A stretch of DNA of 64,000 nt from Planomicrobium sp. CPCC 101110 (GTDB lineage: Bacteria; Bacillota; Bacilli; Bacillales_A; Planococcaceae): the NCBI RefSeq assembly GCF_007859395.1, contig NZ_VOHD01000003.1, positions 1,524,637-1,588,636 of the forward strand. The letters are read 5' to 3'. The notes below the pieces were generated by a model. That model saw only the letters and a list, made by a program, of their open reading frames with translations. It was not told the DNA's origin and searched no databases. The position numbers and the translations under genes were made by a program. This document shows positions 37,392 to 46,142 of the stretch, one piece after another (positions within the stretch are counted from its first letter, which is position 1; every line of letters begins with the position of its first letter).

Positions 37392-37426
37392 AAAAACCTC
37401 CTTCAGCAATGCTGAAGGAGGTTTTT
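37392..37426. terminator. Bidirectional terminator between the rhodanese and CNNM genes
   Basis: AAAAACCTCCTTCAGC, three-base loop, and its exact complement ending in TTTTT; the genes on both sides converge on it. Confidence 0.92.
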
Positions 37427-37427
37427 C

Positions 37428-38768
37428 TTAGACATTCAAATCAGGTGTTTCTTTTCCGCTTTCTTCCGCTTCAGGCACCTTGGTCAGCAACACCGATATA
37501 ATCTGATGGTTTTCCATTTCCTTCACAGTAACCGCATGATCCGCAAGCGGAATAGAACCGCCTTCTTGAATATCGGTGTTTTTCAATTGAATCCAGCCGC
37601 CGATCGTATCGACGTCCTCGCTTTCATCAAAAGACAGTGCAAACCGTTCTTCAAGGTCGGCAAGCAGGACCCTGCCGTTCAAAAGGTAGTTGTCGGCATC
37701 AAGCGCTTTGATGTCTTCTTGTTCGTCTTCGTCGAATTCATCTCGGATTTCGCCGACAATTTCCTCTAATATGTCTTCCATTGTTATCACACCGGCAGTA
37801 CCGCCGTATTCATCGATGACAATTGCCATATGGACCCGTTCTTTTTGCATTTTAAGCAACACATCCTGGAGCGGGGCGAGTTCATGTACAAATGGAATGT
37901 CATGGACAATGATGCTTTCTTTCAAGTTCTGCTTGTACGTATAGTTTGTCAGCATTTCTTTCACATTGATAAAGCCGATGATATCGTCCTTGTCGCCATT
38001 TTCCGTTACCGGATAACGCGTATACTGATTATGCCGGACAATTTCCATCAAATCGGGGTGTTCCATCTCCAGAGAAATGGTTTCCATCTGAGTGCGGGGC
38101 AGCATGACGTCCTTTGCCGTCCGTTCGTCGAACGAAAAGATATTCTGCATGTAGGAAAGTTCTGTCTGGTTGATTTCGCCGCTTTGATAGCTGTGTGTCA
38201 TGATGATTTTCAATTCTTCTTCTGAATGGGCTTGTTCATGCCCGGCCGGCTCAATGCCGAACATCCGCAAAAAGACGCGGGCCGAACCGTTCATCAGCCA
38301 GATGAATGGGCCCATGATGACCCCGAAGATGATCAAAGGGCGGGAAAAAAACAAAGCCATGTTTTCCGCATACTGGATCGCCAGTGTCTTGGGGGCCAAT
38401 TCACCGATTACTACATGGATATACGTAATCAATGTAAAAGCAATCGCGACAGAAAGGATGGAAGAAGTGGTTTCGCCAATGCTCAGATGATCAAAGAGCG
38501 GATGCAAGATCCGTTCCACTGTCGGTTCACCGAGCCACCCGAGCCCGAGTGCTGTAACGGTAATTCCGAGTTGGCAAGCGGATAAATAATAATCCAAATT
38601 ATCAATGATTTTTTTGGTTCGCTTTGCGCCTTTATGGCCTTCGGATATCAGCTGGTCAATCCGGGACAATCTCACTTTGATGATGGAGAATTCAGAGCCG
38701 ACAAACAATGCCGTCAGCCCAATAAGCAAAACGACCAAAAACAAGTTCACGTAAAGTATACTGTCCAA
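37428..38768 (-). CDS. CNNM/CorC-type membrane transporter (hemolysin C family)
   Basis: 446 residues. An N-terminal CNNM membrane domain with about four helices ([19 protein letters not shown] at the start), a CBS pair in the middle ([39 protein letters not shown]) and a C-terminal CorC/HlyC domain. Family members move Mg2+ or related cations; the old hemolysin name is misleading. The start is TTG at 38768, five bases after GGAGGG. That ribosome site lies in a small hairpin. Confidence 0.9.
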   Translation of the reverse strand: MDSILYVNLFLVVLLIGLTALFVGSEFSIIKVRLSRIDQLISEGHKGAKRTKKIIDNLDYYLSACQLGITVTALGLGWLGEPTVERILHPLFDHLSIGETTSSILSVAIAFTLITYIHVVIGELAPKTLAIQYAENMALFFSRPLIIFGVIMGPFIWLMNGSARVFLRMFGIEPAGHEQAHSEEELKIIMTHSYQSGEINQTELSYMQNIFSFDERTAKDVMLPRTQMETISLEMEHPDLMEIVRHNQYTRYPVTENGDKDDIIGFINVKEMLTNYTYKQNLKESIIVHDIPFVHELAPLQDVLLKMQKERVHMAIVIDEYGGTAGVITMEDILEEIVGEIRDEFDEDEQEDIKALDADNYLLNGRVLLADLEERFALSFDESEDVDTIGGWIQLKNTDIQEGGSIPLADHAVTVKEMENHQIISVLLTKVPEAEESGKETPDLNV

Positions 38769-38770
38769 TT

Positions 38771-38787
38771 AATCCCTCCGGCTTGGA
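38771..38787 (-). promoter_or_regulatory. Hairpin containing the ribosome site of the CNNM gene
   Basis: On the minus strand CCCTCC, loop AAGCC, GGAGGG. The right arm is the Shine-Dalgarno sequence. A twelve-codon in-frame reading (ATG to TAA) ends directly before the TTG start, but it has no ribosome site of its own. An extended -10 TGGTATAAT lies about 50 bases upstream. Confidence 0.5.
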
Positions 38788-38893
38788 GGGTTCACCTCTG
38801 CTTTCATAATATGAGAATAATTATACCATAAATCATGGCCATATTCTTTTCAGATGCCTGACTCAAAACTTTTGCCAATTCAAATCAATCTTA

Positions 38894-38922
38894 TTGTCTG
38901 CAGCAGAATTTGGATTTATGAT
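38894..38922 (+). promoter_or_regulatory. Promoter of the amidohydrolase operon
   Basis: TTGTCT (38894-38899), 17 bases, TATGAT (38917-38922), 25 bases before the start codon. Confidence 0.7.
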
Positions 38923-38947
38923 GGATAAAGAGAAAAGGAGTGGTCAA

Positions 38948-40531
38948 ATGAAAGTGTTGTGGCATGGCGGAGTCATCTATACGATGGCTGCTGAAGGAGA
39001 AACAGCGGAAGCGGTTCTGGTCGCGGACGGAAAAATAACAAAGCTTGGCACTTATGAAGGGTTGAAGAAAGATGCGGATACAGAAGTGGATTTGAATGGC
39101 AAAGTGGTTTATCCAGGGTTTGTTGACAGCCACATGCACATGATTGGCCACGGCGAAAAATTATTGCGCGTGGATTTATCGAAATTTGAATCTGCAGAAG
39201 AAATGAAGGCGCGGTTGTTGATCGAAACGAATAACCTTGTCGGCAATGAATGGTTTATCGGCGAAGGCTGGAACGAAAATAATTTTCCGGACCGGAAGAT
39301 TTTTCACCGCAAGGAACTGGATGAGATTACAGAGGCGCCAATGCTCTTAAAAAGGGTCTGCAGGCATGCCATATTGGCAAATTCCAGCGCCTTGGCGCTG
39401 GCAGGCATCACAAAAGACACACCCGATCCGGAAGGCGGCGTCATCGTCCGGGATAATGACGGTGAACCGACAGGCTATTTGCTCGATGCCGCGCAAGATT
39501 TGGTATCCGCTAAAGTGCCGGAAGTGAGCATCGGCTATCTGACGCGGGCGCTTGAAAAGTCGGTCGATCATTTGCTGTCTCTTGGTTTGACGGGTGCCCA
39601 TACAGAAGACATGGGGTATTACGGCGACTATTCCCGCCCGCTGCAGGCATTCAAGAACGTGATCACCGAAAAGCGGAAATTTCGGGCTCATTTATTGCGG
39701 GCACATAGCCAATTTGAAAAAATGATGGAAGGCGCAGAATATTTCGAGCCGTTCATCGATCCAGGGGCCATGAAAATTTTTGCGGATGGAGCAATGGGCG
39801 GAAGAACTGCGCTGCTCAGCAAACCATATAATGATGATCCTTCCACCAGCGGTGTGGCTATCCATGGCGATGATGAACTGAAAAGGCTTGTTGCTATGGC
39901 AAGAACACATGGGGAAGCGGTAGCGATCCATGTGATCGGCGACCTTGGTTTGGAAAAGGCGCTTGATGCCATCGAAGAGAATCCGGTTCCAAAAGGGAAA
40001 CGCGACCGCCTGATCCACACAGTGGTGGTCCGCAAAGATTTGGTTGAACGCATGCAAAAACTTGATGTTATCCTGGATCTGCAGCCGAGCTTTGTGACTT
40101 CCGATTTTCCGTGGGTCATGGAACGTCTCGGTGAAGAGCGGATGGAATGGGCATATGCATGGAAGAAGCTTTTGGATAGCGGCTTGATCATAGCTGGCGG
40201 TTCGGACGCGCCAATCGAAGAAGTAGATCCGCGTCTTGGCATCTATGCTGCTGTTACAAGAAGAAATCCCTATGACACTCATGAAGGGTATCTGCCTGAA
40301 GAAAAACTTTCCCGTTTTCAAGCCATCCAGCTTTACACGAGCGGCTCAGCTGCAGCAATCTGCAAAGAGCACCAGCGGGGCATTATACATGAAGGCTATG
40401 ATGCAGACTTTACCGTATTCGATCGGGATTTGTTCGAAGGTGCCGAAGAGCAGCTTCTCGAAGCGCAAGTGGAAATGACGGTAGTGGCAGGTGATATCAT
40501 GCATCAAAAAATTAGCAAGGTGCATAGTTGA
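38948..40531 (+). CDS. Amidohydrolase of the YtcJ/AepA family
   Basis: 527 residues, a metal-dependent hydrolase with the composite beta-sandwich plus TIM-barrel fold. The metal motif HMHMIGHGE lies in FVDSHMHMIG (about residues 60-70), with IHVIGDLG and the late aspartate in GGSDAPIEEVDPR. Members labelled YtcJ or AepA hydrolyse amide-type bonds of unknown substrates. ATG follows AAGGAGTGG. Its stop overlaps the next gene's ATG (TGATG), so the SDR downstream is coupled. Confidence 0.88.
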   Translation: MKVLWHGGVIYTMAAEGETAEAVLVADGKITKLGTYEGLKKDADTEVDLNGKVVYPGFVDSHMHMIGHGEKLLRVDLSKFESAEEMKARLLIETNNLVGNEWFIGEGWNENNFPDRKIFHRKELDEITEAPMLLKRVCRHAILANSSALALAGITKDTPDPEGGVIVRDNDGEPTGYLLDAAQDLVSAKVPEVSIGYLTRALEKSVDHLLSLGLTGAHTEDMGYYGDYSRPLQAFKNVITEKRKFRAHLLRAHSQFEKMMEGAEYFEPFIDPGAMKIFADGAMGGRTALLSKPYNDDPSTSGVAIHGDDELKRLVAMARTHGEAVAIHVIGDLGLEKALDAIEENPVPKGKRDRLIHTVVVRKDLVERMQKLDVILDLQPSFVTSDFPWVMERLGEERMEWAYAWKKLLDSGLIIAGGSDAPIEEVDPRLGIYAAVTRRNPYDTHEGYLPEEKLSRFQAIQLYTSGSAAAICKEHQRGIIHEGYDADFTVFDRDLFEGAEEQLLEAQVEMTVVAGDIMHQKISKVHS

Positions 40532-41280
40532 TGGAGGCGTATATCGTCACCGGGGCATCCAAAGGAATTGGCCAAGCTTTATGCCGCCAATTGAACGAAT
40601 CGGGCCAGTTTGTCATCGGCATTGCCCGTTCCAAAAGTGAAGGGTGGAGCGGAGGACGCTTCTTGGCGTACGATTTGAGCGATCTGCCGGGAATCCCGCA
40701 GTTAATGGCGGATATTGCCGGAGCGCTTCCGGAGGACATCCATCGCTTGGCCTTAATAAACAACGCCGGCACCGTAGAGCCGATCGGTTTTTCTGACAAC
40801 AACGATCCAGCAGCAATTCAAGCGAACATCAATTTGAATTTGACGGCGCCGATGATTTTAAGTTCCGCTTTTATCGGGCAATTCAAAGGGCTGAGTTGTG
40901 AAAAAGCAATCGTCAATATTTCGTCCGGTGCCGGACGGAAAGTATACCAAGGCTGGAGCGCCTATTGCGCGGCTAAAGCGGGGCTTGATCATTTCACCCG
41001 GGTGATTGATGCGGAAGCGCCTGAATTTAAAGTGGTTTCTGTCGCGCCAGGCATCATCGACACTGGAATGCAGGAGCAGATCCGGAACAGTAATGTACAG
41101 GATTTTCCGCTTCTCAGCCGTTTTCAGGATTATAAAAAAGCCGGTAAACTAAGCACTGCGGAAGAAACAGCGGAAAAGCTCATCCGACTGATGAACCGGC
41201 AGGATTTCCGTTCTCTGGATCCGGTTCTGGATTTGCGGGAGCTGCCGCCTTATGAAAAAGAAGGGATGTCTGATCAATGA
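40531..41280 (+). CDS. yueD: SDR family, YueD-type (benzil reductase-like)
   Basis: 249 residues. TGASKGIG at the N-terminus, INNAGTVEPIG, the serine in NISSGAG and the YCAAKAG catalytic pair, with VAPGIIDTGMQ afterwards. These features and the overall length fit the YueD group, known for NADPH reduction of benzil to (S)-benzoin; the natural substrate is not known. It overlaps the amidohydrolase stop by one base and the next small gene by ATGA, a tightly packed three-gene operon. Confidence 0.82.
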   Translation: MEAYIVTGASKGIGQALCRQLNESGQFVIGIARSKSEGWSGGRFLAYDLSDLPGIPQLMADIAGALPEDIHRLALINNAGTVEPIGFSDNNDPAAIQANINLNLTAPMILSSAFIGQFKGLSCEKAIVNISSGAGRKVYQGWSAYCAAKAGLDHFTRVIDAEAPEFKVVSVAPGIIDTGMQEQIRNSNVQDFPLLSRFQDYKKAGKLSTAEETAEKLIRLMNRQDFRSLDPVLDLRELPPYEKEGMSDQ

Positions 41281-41486
41281 GCGCAACGCCAAAAGAGATA
41301 CTGCGAAAATTGAACAATGCCGAACAAAGGGGTGTTGATATGGCGAGCCCGAAAGCTGTGGTCGACTACATGCTCGCCCAAGGCGAAAAGCAATCGATAT
41401 TGTATTTCTATAAACCGAACAGCCTGGAATTCGATTTCGGCAAATTCAATAACGCTGTCGCCGAAATGCGCGGGCTGAAAAAATAA
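41277..41486 (+). CDS. Small conserved-looking protein, function unknown
   Basis: 69 residues beginning MSATPKEILRKLNNAEQRG and ending FNNAVAEMRGLKK. Soluble, mixed charge, with the segment SILYFYKPNSLEFDFGKF near the end. I do not recognise the family. Its ATG overlaps the stop of the yueD-type gene, so it depends on translation of that gene, and a terminator follows directly. Real-gene status is supported by the overlap and lack of any alternative. Confidence 0.7.
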   Translation: MSATPKEILRKLNNAEQRGVDMASPKAVVDYMLAQGEKQSILYFYKPNSLEFDFGKFNNAVAEMRGLKK

Positions 41487-41487
41487 G

Positions 41488-41517
41488 AAAAGGCTTGGAG
41501 TTTTCTCCAAGCCTTTT
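41488..41517. terminator. Bidirectional terminator
   Basis: AAAAGGCTTGGAG, loop TTTT, CTCCAAGCCTTTT, between convergent genes. Confidence 0.92.
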
Positions 41518-41518
41518 C

Positions 41519-42319
41519 TTATTTTCCGCCCAATAGATCGAACAATCCGCCTGCGGCGCTTCCTTCACCTTTTGAACGGCCTGCTGGATTCTGGGGGGCC
41601 GCCGCGAAAACGCGGCTCGCCAGACGGCTGAATGGCAGCGATTGGATCCAGACGCTGCCTGGTCCTTTGAGCGTCGCAAAGAACAGGCCTTCGCCGCCAA
41701 ACAAGGCAGTTTTGATGCCTGAGACGGGTTCTATGCTGTAATCCACGTCTGCTGTCATAGCCACTAGGCAGCCGGTATCGACACGGAGCACTTCGCCTTT
41801 TTGCAGATTCTTCCGGTAAAGCGTTCCGCCTGCATGGACAAACGCCAAGCCGTCGCCTTCAAGTTTTTGCATGATGAATCCTTCGCCGCCAAAAAAACCT
41901 GTGCCAAGTTTTCTTTGCAGTTCGATGCCGATCGATACTCCTTTTGCGGCAGCCAGGAACGAATCTTTTTGGCAGATGATTTTGCCGCCAAGTGTGCTCA
42001 AATCCATCGGAATGATTTTCCCGGGGTATGGTGAAGCAAAGGATACATGGCGCTTGCCGCTTCCATTATTGGTGAAAGCGGTCATAAACAAACTTTCACC
42101 TGTAAGCAGCCGTTTGCCGGCACCCATCAATTTGCCCATCAAGCCACTGCCGCCTGCGCTTTGAGAACCATCGCCAAAAATCGTCTCCATAAAAATGCCA
42201 TCTTCCATCATCATCAAAGAACCGGCTTCTGCGATGACAGTTTCACCCGGATCCAGTTCAACTTCGACAAACTGCAAGTCGTCGCCGTGCATCTTGAAAT
42301 CAATTTCGTGGTTATTCAT
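41519..42319 (-). CDS. AIM24/TIGR00266 family protein
   Basis: 266 residues. Rich in beta strands and glycines, with GETVIAEAGSLMMMEDGI near the N-terminus, FFGGEGFIMQKLEGDG in the middle and FGGEGLFFATLKGPG later; these repeated FGGEG signatures define the TIGR00266/AIM24 fold. Function in bacteria unknown. The Gly/Ala-rich tail after residue 240 (SAAGGLFDLLGG) may be a short membrane-contacting helix. ATG seven bases after AGGAGG. Confidence 0.87.
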   Translation of the reverse strand: MNNHEIDFKMHGDDLQFVEVELDPGETVIAEAGSLMMMEDGIFMETIFGDGSQSAGGSGLMGKLMGAGKRLLTGESLFMTAFTNNGSGKRHVSFASPYPGKIIPMDLSTLGGKIICQKDSFLAAAKGVSIGIELQRKLGTGFFGGEGFIMQKLEGDGLAFVHAGGTLYRKNLQKGEVLRVDTGCLVAMTADVDYSIEPVSGIKTALFGGEGLFFATLKGPGSVWIQSLPFSRLASRVFAAAPQNPAGRSKGEGSAAGGLFDLLGGK

Positions 42320-42349
42320 CTTTTTTCCTCCTCTTGTTTTATGTATTGA

Positions 42350-42355
42350 TATAAT
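42350..42355 (+). promoter_or_regulatory. Extended -10 element for the nucleotidyltransferase-cupin operon
   Basis: TGATATAAT (TGn plus TATAAT). Transcription would start near 42362, immediately before an in-frame ATG at 42363, so a leaderless longer form is possible beside the TTG start at 42429. Confidence 0.55.
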
Positions 42356-42428
42356 AAGTACGATGACAGCTTCAGAAAAGTTTCATTACTTGAAAGAGCC
42401 AGGAAAAAAGACGAAAGAGGTGAAGCGT

Positions 42429-43187
42429 TTGTCCATTGCACGTCCTTGCGCCGAGAAAGCGGCAGCGAAATTTGTTGCCCGGCATTTTCCCCTTTGCCAA
42501 TGCGCTGTGCTTGCAGGCAGCACCGTCAGAGGAGAAGCGACATCCCGATCAGATCTCGATATCGTAGTTTTCGACGAGCATGTGCCGGCTGCATACAGAG
42601 AATCCTTTGTTGAAGAAGGATGGCCGATCGAGGCATTTATCCATAACTTTACATCGTATCAAGCCTTTTTTGAGAGTGATTGCAGGCGCGGCAGGCCTTC
42701 CTTGCCGAAAATGGTGGCAGAAGGAGTCGCGATCATAGAAGATGCGCGCCTCAAAGGGATGAAGGCTGAAGCCAAGCGTTTGCTGGAAAAAGGACCCGAA
42801 CCGTGGCCAGCCGAAACCATTCGTTCCAAGCGTTATTTTCTAACGGATTTGCTGGATGATTTTATTGGCAGTTCCGACCGGATGGAGGACTTGTTTATCG
42901 CCGGTGCCTTGGCGGAAGCGGCCAGCGAGTTTGTCTTAAGGACAAATCGCCAATGGATTGGCCAATCCAAATGGATCATGAGGGCGCTGCGAAATTTCAA
43001 TCCGGACTTTGCAAAGCAGTTTTCTGAGGGCTTTGACGATTTTTATCTCACAGGAAACAAAGAAAAAATCATCGCCTTGGCTGATTTGGTGCTGCGGCCA
43101 TACGGCGGGCGGCTATTTTCAGGTTTTTCGCTTGGAAAGCCTGAAAATTCCGCCCTCAATAAAGATGGAAGGCAGGAAATGATATGA
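42429..43187 (+). CDS. Nucleotidyltransferase-domain protein (minimal NTase fold)
   Basis: 252 residues from TTG at 42429, which sits about 8 bases after AGAGGTGA. The catalytic signature of the DNA polymerase beta superfamily is AGSTVRGEATSRSDLDIVVFD (GSx-n-DxD), followed by a helical C-terminal half. Family members transfer NMP groups to antibiotics, proteins or RNA; the target here is unknown. An ATG at 42363 would add 22 residues. It overlaps the cupin gene by ATGA. Confidence 0.82.
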   Translation: MSIARPCAEKAAAKFVARHFPLCQCAVLAGSTVRGEATSRSDLDIVVFDEHVPAAYRESFVEEGWPIEAFIHNFTSYQAFFESDCRRGRPSLPKMVAEGVAIIEDARLKGMKAEAKRLLEKGPEPWPAETIRSKRYFLTDLLDDFIGSSDRMEDLFIAGALAEAASEFVLRTNRQWIGQSKWIMRALRNFNPDFAKQFSEGFDDFYLTGNKEKIIALADLVLRPYGGRLFSGFSLGKPENSALNKDGRQEMI

Positions 43188-43681
43188 ACGCAGATTGTTG
43201 GATCCGGCAGCTTGAAATGGAAGAACATCCGGAAGGAGGCTATTTCAAGCAGTCTTTCAAGGCAAAAGAGACAATTGCGCCAGAAAGCCATACGGGAGCC
43301 CGGAATTTGTTTACGAGCATTTACTTTTTGCTGCGTTCTGAGAACATTTCCCATTTTCATCAATTGAAGTCCGATGAATTGTGGTATTTCCACGCAGGCA
43401 GTTCTTTGACCGTCCACATTATAGATGAATCCGGCAAGTACCGGCAAGAGAAATTGGGGCTGGCCATTGAAAAAGGGGAAAGGCCTCAAGTGCTGGTGGA
43501 AAAAGGCGCTATTTTCGGCTCATCCGTGGATGCCGAAAACACCTTTTCCCTCGTTGGGTGCATGGTATCCCCCGGATTCGATTTTGCCGACTTCAAGCTG
43601 TTCAGCCAGCAGGAATTGCTCGGAAAATTTCCGCAGCATGAAGGAGCCATACGGCGGCTCGCCTATGAGCAGCTGCCATGA
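43184..43681 (+). CDS. Cupin-fold protein, DUF985 family
   Basis: 165 residues. Recognisable DUF985 features: LEMEEHPEGGYFKQSF at the N-terminus, SIYFLLRSENISHFHQLKSDELWYFHAGSS (quoted in two parts by the family as the metal/ligand loop), and SLVGCMVSPGFDFADF. A single-domain cupin; some relatives bind sugars or nucleotides, and no activity is certain. ATG overlaps the NTase stop (ATGA), so the pair is coupled. Confidence 0.82.
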   Translation: MNADCWIRQLEMEEHPEGGYFKQSFKAKETIAPESHTGARNLFTSIYFLLRSENISHFHQLKSDELWYFHAGSSLTVHIIDESGKYRQEKLGLAIEKGERPQVLVEKGAIFGSSVDAENTFSLVGCMVSPGFDFADFKLFSQQELLGKFPQHEGAIRRLAYEQLP

Positions 43682-43746
43682 AGTGGTGTCGGATTCTTTT
43701 GAAACATGCTAGACTTTAAAAAAAGCTTAAAGGATGAGGGACAGTT

Positions 43747-43986
43747 ATGGGAATGTTTTTGCTGTTATGCATTATTGCCGTTGCGATTTTTGTAGGAGTC
43801 GCTTCAAAAAAGTTTTACGATAAACCGTACGTTGTCAATTTTGCAATCGCTTTGCTGATGCTGCTTCTTGTGATCCAAACCATCATGATGCAGCCGATTA
43901 CAGCTTTTGGCTATGCTGCAATTGCCATTTGTTCAATTGCGTTTTTGTTCCAATTGGTGCTGGGTGTGAAAAACGTAAAAGCATAA
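43747..43986 (+). CDS. Small three-helix membrane protein
   Basis: 79 residues, nearly all membrane: helices around 3-19, 30-46 and 53-73, with a short charged loop SKKFYDKPY and a basic tail VKNVKA (positive-inside, so the C-terminus is probably cytoplasmic). Family not recognised. ATG after GATGAGGGACA, and a strong terminator directly after the stop, so it looks like a genuine stand-alone gene. Confidence 0.72.
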   Translation: MGMFLLLCIIAVAIFVGVASKKFYDKPYVVNFAIALLMLLLVIQTIMMQPITAFGYAAIAICSIAFLFQLVLGVKNVKA

Positions 43987-43989
43987 ACG

Positions 43990-44030
43990 AAAAAAAGAGG
44001 GATTCAGTCAACTGAATCCCTCTTTTTTTT
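43990..44030. terminator. Bidirectional terminator
   Basis: A run of A, then GAGGGATTCAGT, two-base loop, ACTGAATCCCTC and eight T. Confidence 0.93.
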
Positions 44031-44673
44031 ACAAACGATTTAAAGCGTCCTCAATTTCATCGTCCCCTGCAATGATTTCAAACGTTTTTCCATGGAGCTG
44101 CTCGCTTGCCAGCGCGTAGTGAAGCACTTTCGCGACATCTTCCCGCGGAATCGGACCGCTTTCCAAATTTTCGCCTGCTTGGATTTTTCCGGTGCCAGGT
44201 TCATCTGTCAAGGCGCCAGGGCGAATGATTGTGTAAGCAAGGCCACTTGACCGGAGTATGTTGTCGGCATGATGTTTGGCCACATAATAAGGGGCGATTT
44301 CATCTCCCCATTGTTCACGGCGGTCAGCATGGATGGCACTGACCATCAGAAAGCGGTCAGTGCCTGTTTTCTGGGCCGCTTCAATGGTTTTGGCAGCGCC
44401 ATCCAGATCGATCAATAAGGTTTTATCGGCACCAGTTGCCCCCCCGCTGCCGGCCGTAAAGACAACCGCCTCGCATCCAGCCATCACAGCCGCGATTTCT
44501 TGTACGCTTTCCTCCAAGCTGACCAAAACCGATTCGACATTCAAACTATTGAAAAAGCTGATCTGTTCTTCCTTCCGCACCATTGCTATGGGTGTATGAT
44601 TCGGATCTTCGCTGAGAAGTTTCACGAAATGCCGCCCGATTTGCCCGTTCGCGCCGACTACCAATACTTTCAT
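44029..44673 (-). CDS. yhfK: NAD(P)-binding atypical SDR, YhfK-like
   Basis: 214 residues. Dinucleotide motif VVGANGQIGRH at the N-terminus, a YVAKHHAD catalytic-type YxxxK segment, YTIIRPGALTDEPGTG and a VAKVLHYAL helix: the arrangement of YhfK and related NAD(P)H-binding flavin reductase-like SDRs. Substrate unknown. ATG preceded on the minus strand by GAAAGGAGCG. It converges on the preceding small membrane gene. Confidence 0.83.
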   Translation of the reverse strand: MKVLVVGANGQIGRHFVKLLSEDPNHTPIAMVRKEEQISFFNSLNVESVLVSLEESVQEIAAVMAGCEAVVFTAGSGGATGADKTLLIDLDGAAKTIEAAQKTGTDRFLMVSAIHADRREQWGDEIAPYYVAKHHADNILRSSGLAYTIIRPGALTDEPGTGKIQAGENLESGPIPREDVAKVLHYALASEQLHGKTFEIIAGDDEIEDALNRL

Positions 44674-44794
44674 AAAAACACGCTCCTTTCGAAATGGTTT
44701 ACTTGTTCTATACCCTCGCTTTTTTGCTTTAAGCAGAGAAGGCCTAAAACAGCGGTTTTATCAAAATAGTTTGAAATAGGACTTTCTTAACAAG

Positions 44795-44823
44795 TTGACT
44801 TTGTTGTAAGATTGACTTATACA
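44795..44823 (+). promoter_or_regulatory. SigA-type promoter before the 68-aa protein gene
   Basis: TTGACT (44795-44800), 17 bases, TATACA (44818-44823), 36 bases before the start codon; one of the best promoters in the window. Confidence 0.8.
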
Positions 44824-44859
44824 TAGTTAAAACCATTATATTGAAATAGGAGGAGCTCA

Positions 44860-45066
44860 ATGGAACCGAGAAAAAAACGGAAAAACAGAAATCATATGCC
44901 TGAGAAAAGCCATTCAGGCTTATCTTACGGAGTTTTAAATGTTCAACACCATCAGATTGAAAGAAAACCAAACAAGTTCTTCGACTTTTTGACGCAGACT
45001 TTTCTTTTCCTGCTTGGCGGCGTGATTCTTTGCGGCATGCTTTATGCTTTGGTTTCCTATACATAA
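44860..45066 (+). CDS. Small tail-anchored membrane protein, unknown
   Basis: 68 residues. A very basic N-terminal half (MEPRKKRKNRNHMPEKSH) and one C-terminal membrane helix (about 44-65: FLTQTFLFLLGGVILCGMLY), a topology that would leave the basic part in the cytoplasm. Not recognised. ATG after AGGAGGAGC. It has its own promoter and lies 47 bases before the S66 peptidase gene, with no terminator between, so the two may be co-transcribed. Confidence 0.7.
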   Translation: MEPRKKRKNRNHMPEKSHSGLSYGVLNVQHHQIERKPNKFFDFLTQTFLFLLGGVILCGMLYALVSYT

Positions 45067-45113
45067 GAGTAGAGATGAACTGGTTTTAAAAAAATATAAA
45101 AGGGGACTTTTGA

Positions 45114-46124
45114 TTGATAACTTATCCTAAAAGGTCTCTTCGCACCATAGGTGTCACAGCCCCATCTTCCGGATTGCGGGAAGAGTTGCATCCTTTGCTT
45201 CATTTGGCGAAGGAAAGGCAAGAAAGCCGGGGATTCCAAGTCAAAATAGGGGAAACACCGTGGACCCAGTTTGAAGCGAAGTCAGCGCCAGCTGAGAAGC
45301 GGGCGGGCGAGCTGATGCGAATGTGGACCGACGATTCCATCGATCTGATTTTTCCGCCATGGGGCGGGGAATTGCTGATTGAAATTTTGGAACATCTTGA
45401 TTTCAGCCGAATCGGACCAAAGTGGATTTTTGGCTATTCGGATACCAGTGTTCTGTTATTGGCAGTTACGTTGACGACCGGCATCGCTACAGCCCACGGA
45501 ACGAACATCATCGATCTGCGGGGAGAAGAAGTGGACGGGACGACTGCCCGCTGGCTGGATGTTTTGAAAACAAAAGAAGGAGAGAAGATAGTACAGGAGT
45601 CTTCTCCTTTGTTTCAACGAAAGTGGCAGCATGGCAATCCGTCGCCTGTTGTTTTCCATTTGACGGAGCCGACAGTATGGAAAACCGCTTCAAACCAACC
45701 GGAAAATTTTTCAGGGCGCCTGCTCGGCGGATGCATTGACGTGATCCGCCATTTGGCAGGAACTCCGTATGGGGACGTCCGCCGTTTCCGCTCCAAGCAT
45801 ATTCCGGGGGAAGCGGTTGTTTGGTTTTTTGAAAACTGCGAATTGAGCGTCACTGATTTGAGACGATCGTTAACCCAAATGAAGTATGCCGGTTGGTTCG
45901 AAAACTGCAGCGGGCTCATGTTTGGAAGAAGTCCGGCCAATACACCGGTTGGGGGATATACAGCAGAAAAGATGTATGAGGAACTGGCGCATGAAATGGA
46001 CCTTCCGGTCATCTACGATATCGACTGCGGGCATGTTCCGCCACAACTGACACTTGTCAACGGCGCATATGCAGAAATAGAAGCCAAAGACGGCAAAGGA
46101 ATCATCATACAGCAATTCAAGTAA
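45114..46124 (+). CDS. S66 family serine carboxypeptidase (LD-carboxypeptidase/MccF-like)
   Basis: 336 residues. Catalytic serine in FGYSDTS (Ser109), glutamate in FFENCELSV (Glu240 or Glu243) and histidine in DCGHVPPQ (His307), the Ser-Glu-His order of S66 enzymes. The length and LSVTDLRRSLTQM segment resemble MccF, which cleaves microcin C-type aminoacyl-nucleotides, as much as the murein LD-carboxypeptidases. Start TTG at 45114 after AAAGGGGA. A GNAT gene follows after 18 bases. Confidence 0.87.
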   Translation: MITYPKRSLRTIGVTAPSSGLREELHPLLHLAKERQESRGFQVKIGETPWTQFEAKSAPAEKRAGELMRMWTDDSIDLIFPPWGGELLIEILEHLDFSRIGPKWIFGYSDTSVLLLAVTLTTGIATAHGTNIIDLRGEEVDGTTARWLDVLKTKEGEKIVQESSPLFQRKWQHGNPSPVVFHLTEPTVWKTASNQPENFSGRLLGGCIDVIRHLAGTPYGDVRRFRSKHIPGEAVVWFFENCELSVTDLRRSLTQMKYAGWFENCSGLMFGRSPANTPVGGYTAEKMYEELAHEMDLPVIYDIDCGHVPPQLTLVNGAYAEIEAKDGKGIIIQQFK

Positions 46125-46142
46125 TTGGAAAGGACAGGATGG

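Noticed and set aside
44029..44673. Toxin-antitoxin pair formed by the small genes around 43.7-45.1 kb
   Set aside because: The genes are on different strands with separate terminators and the larger one is a clear NAD(P)-binding protein.
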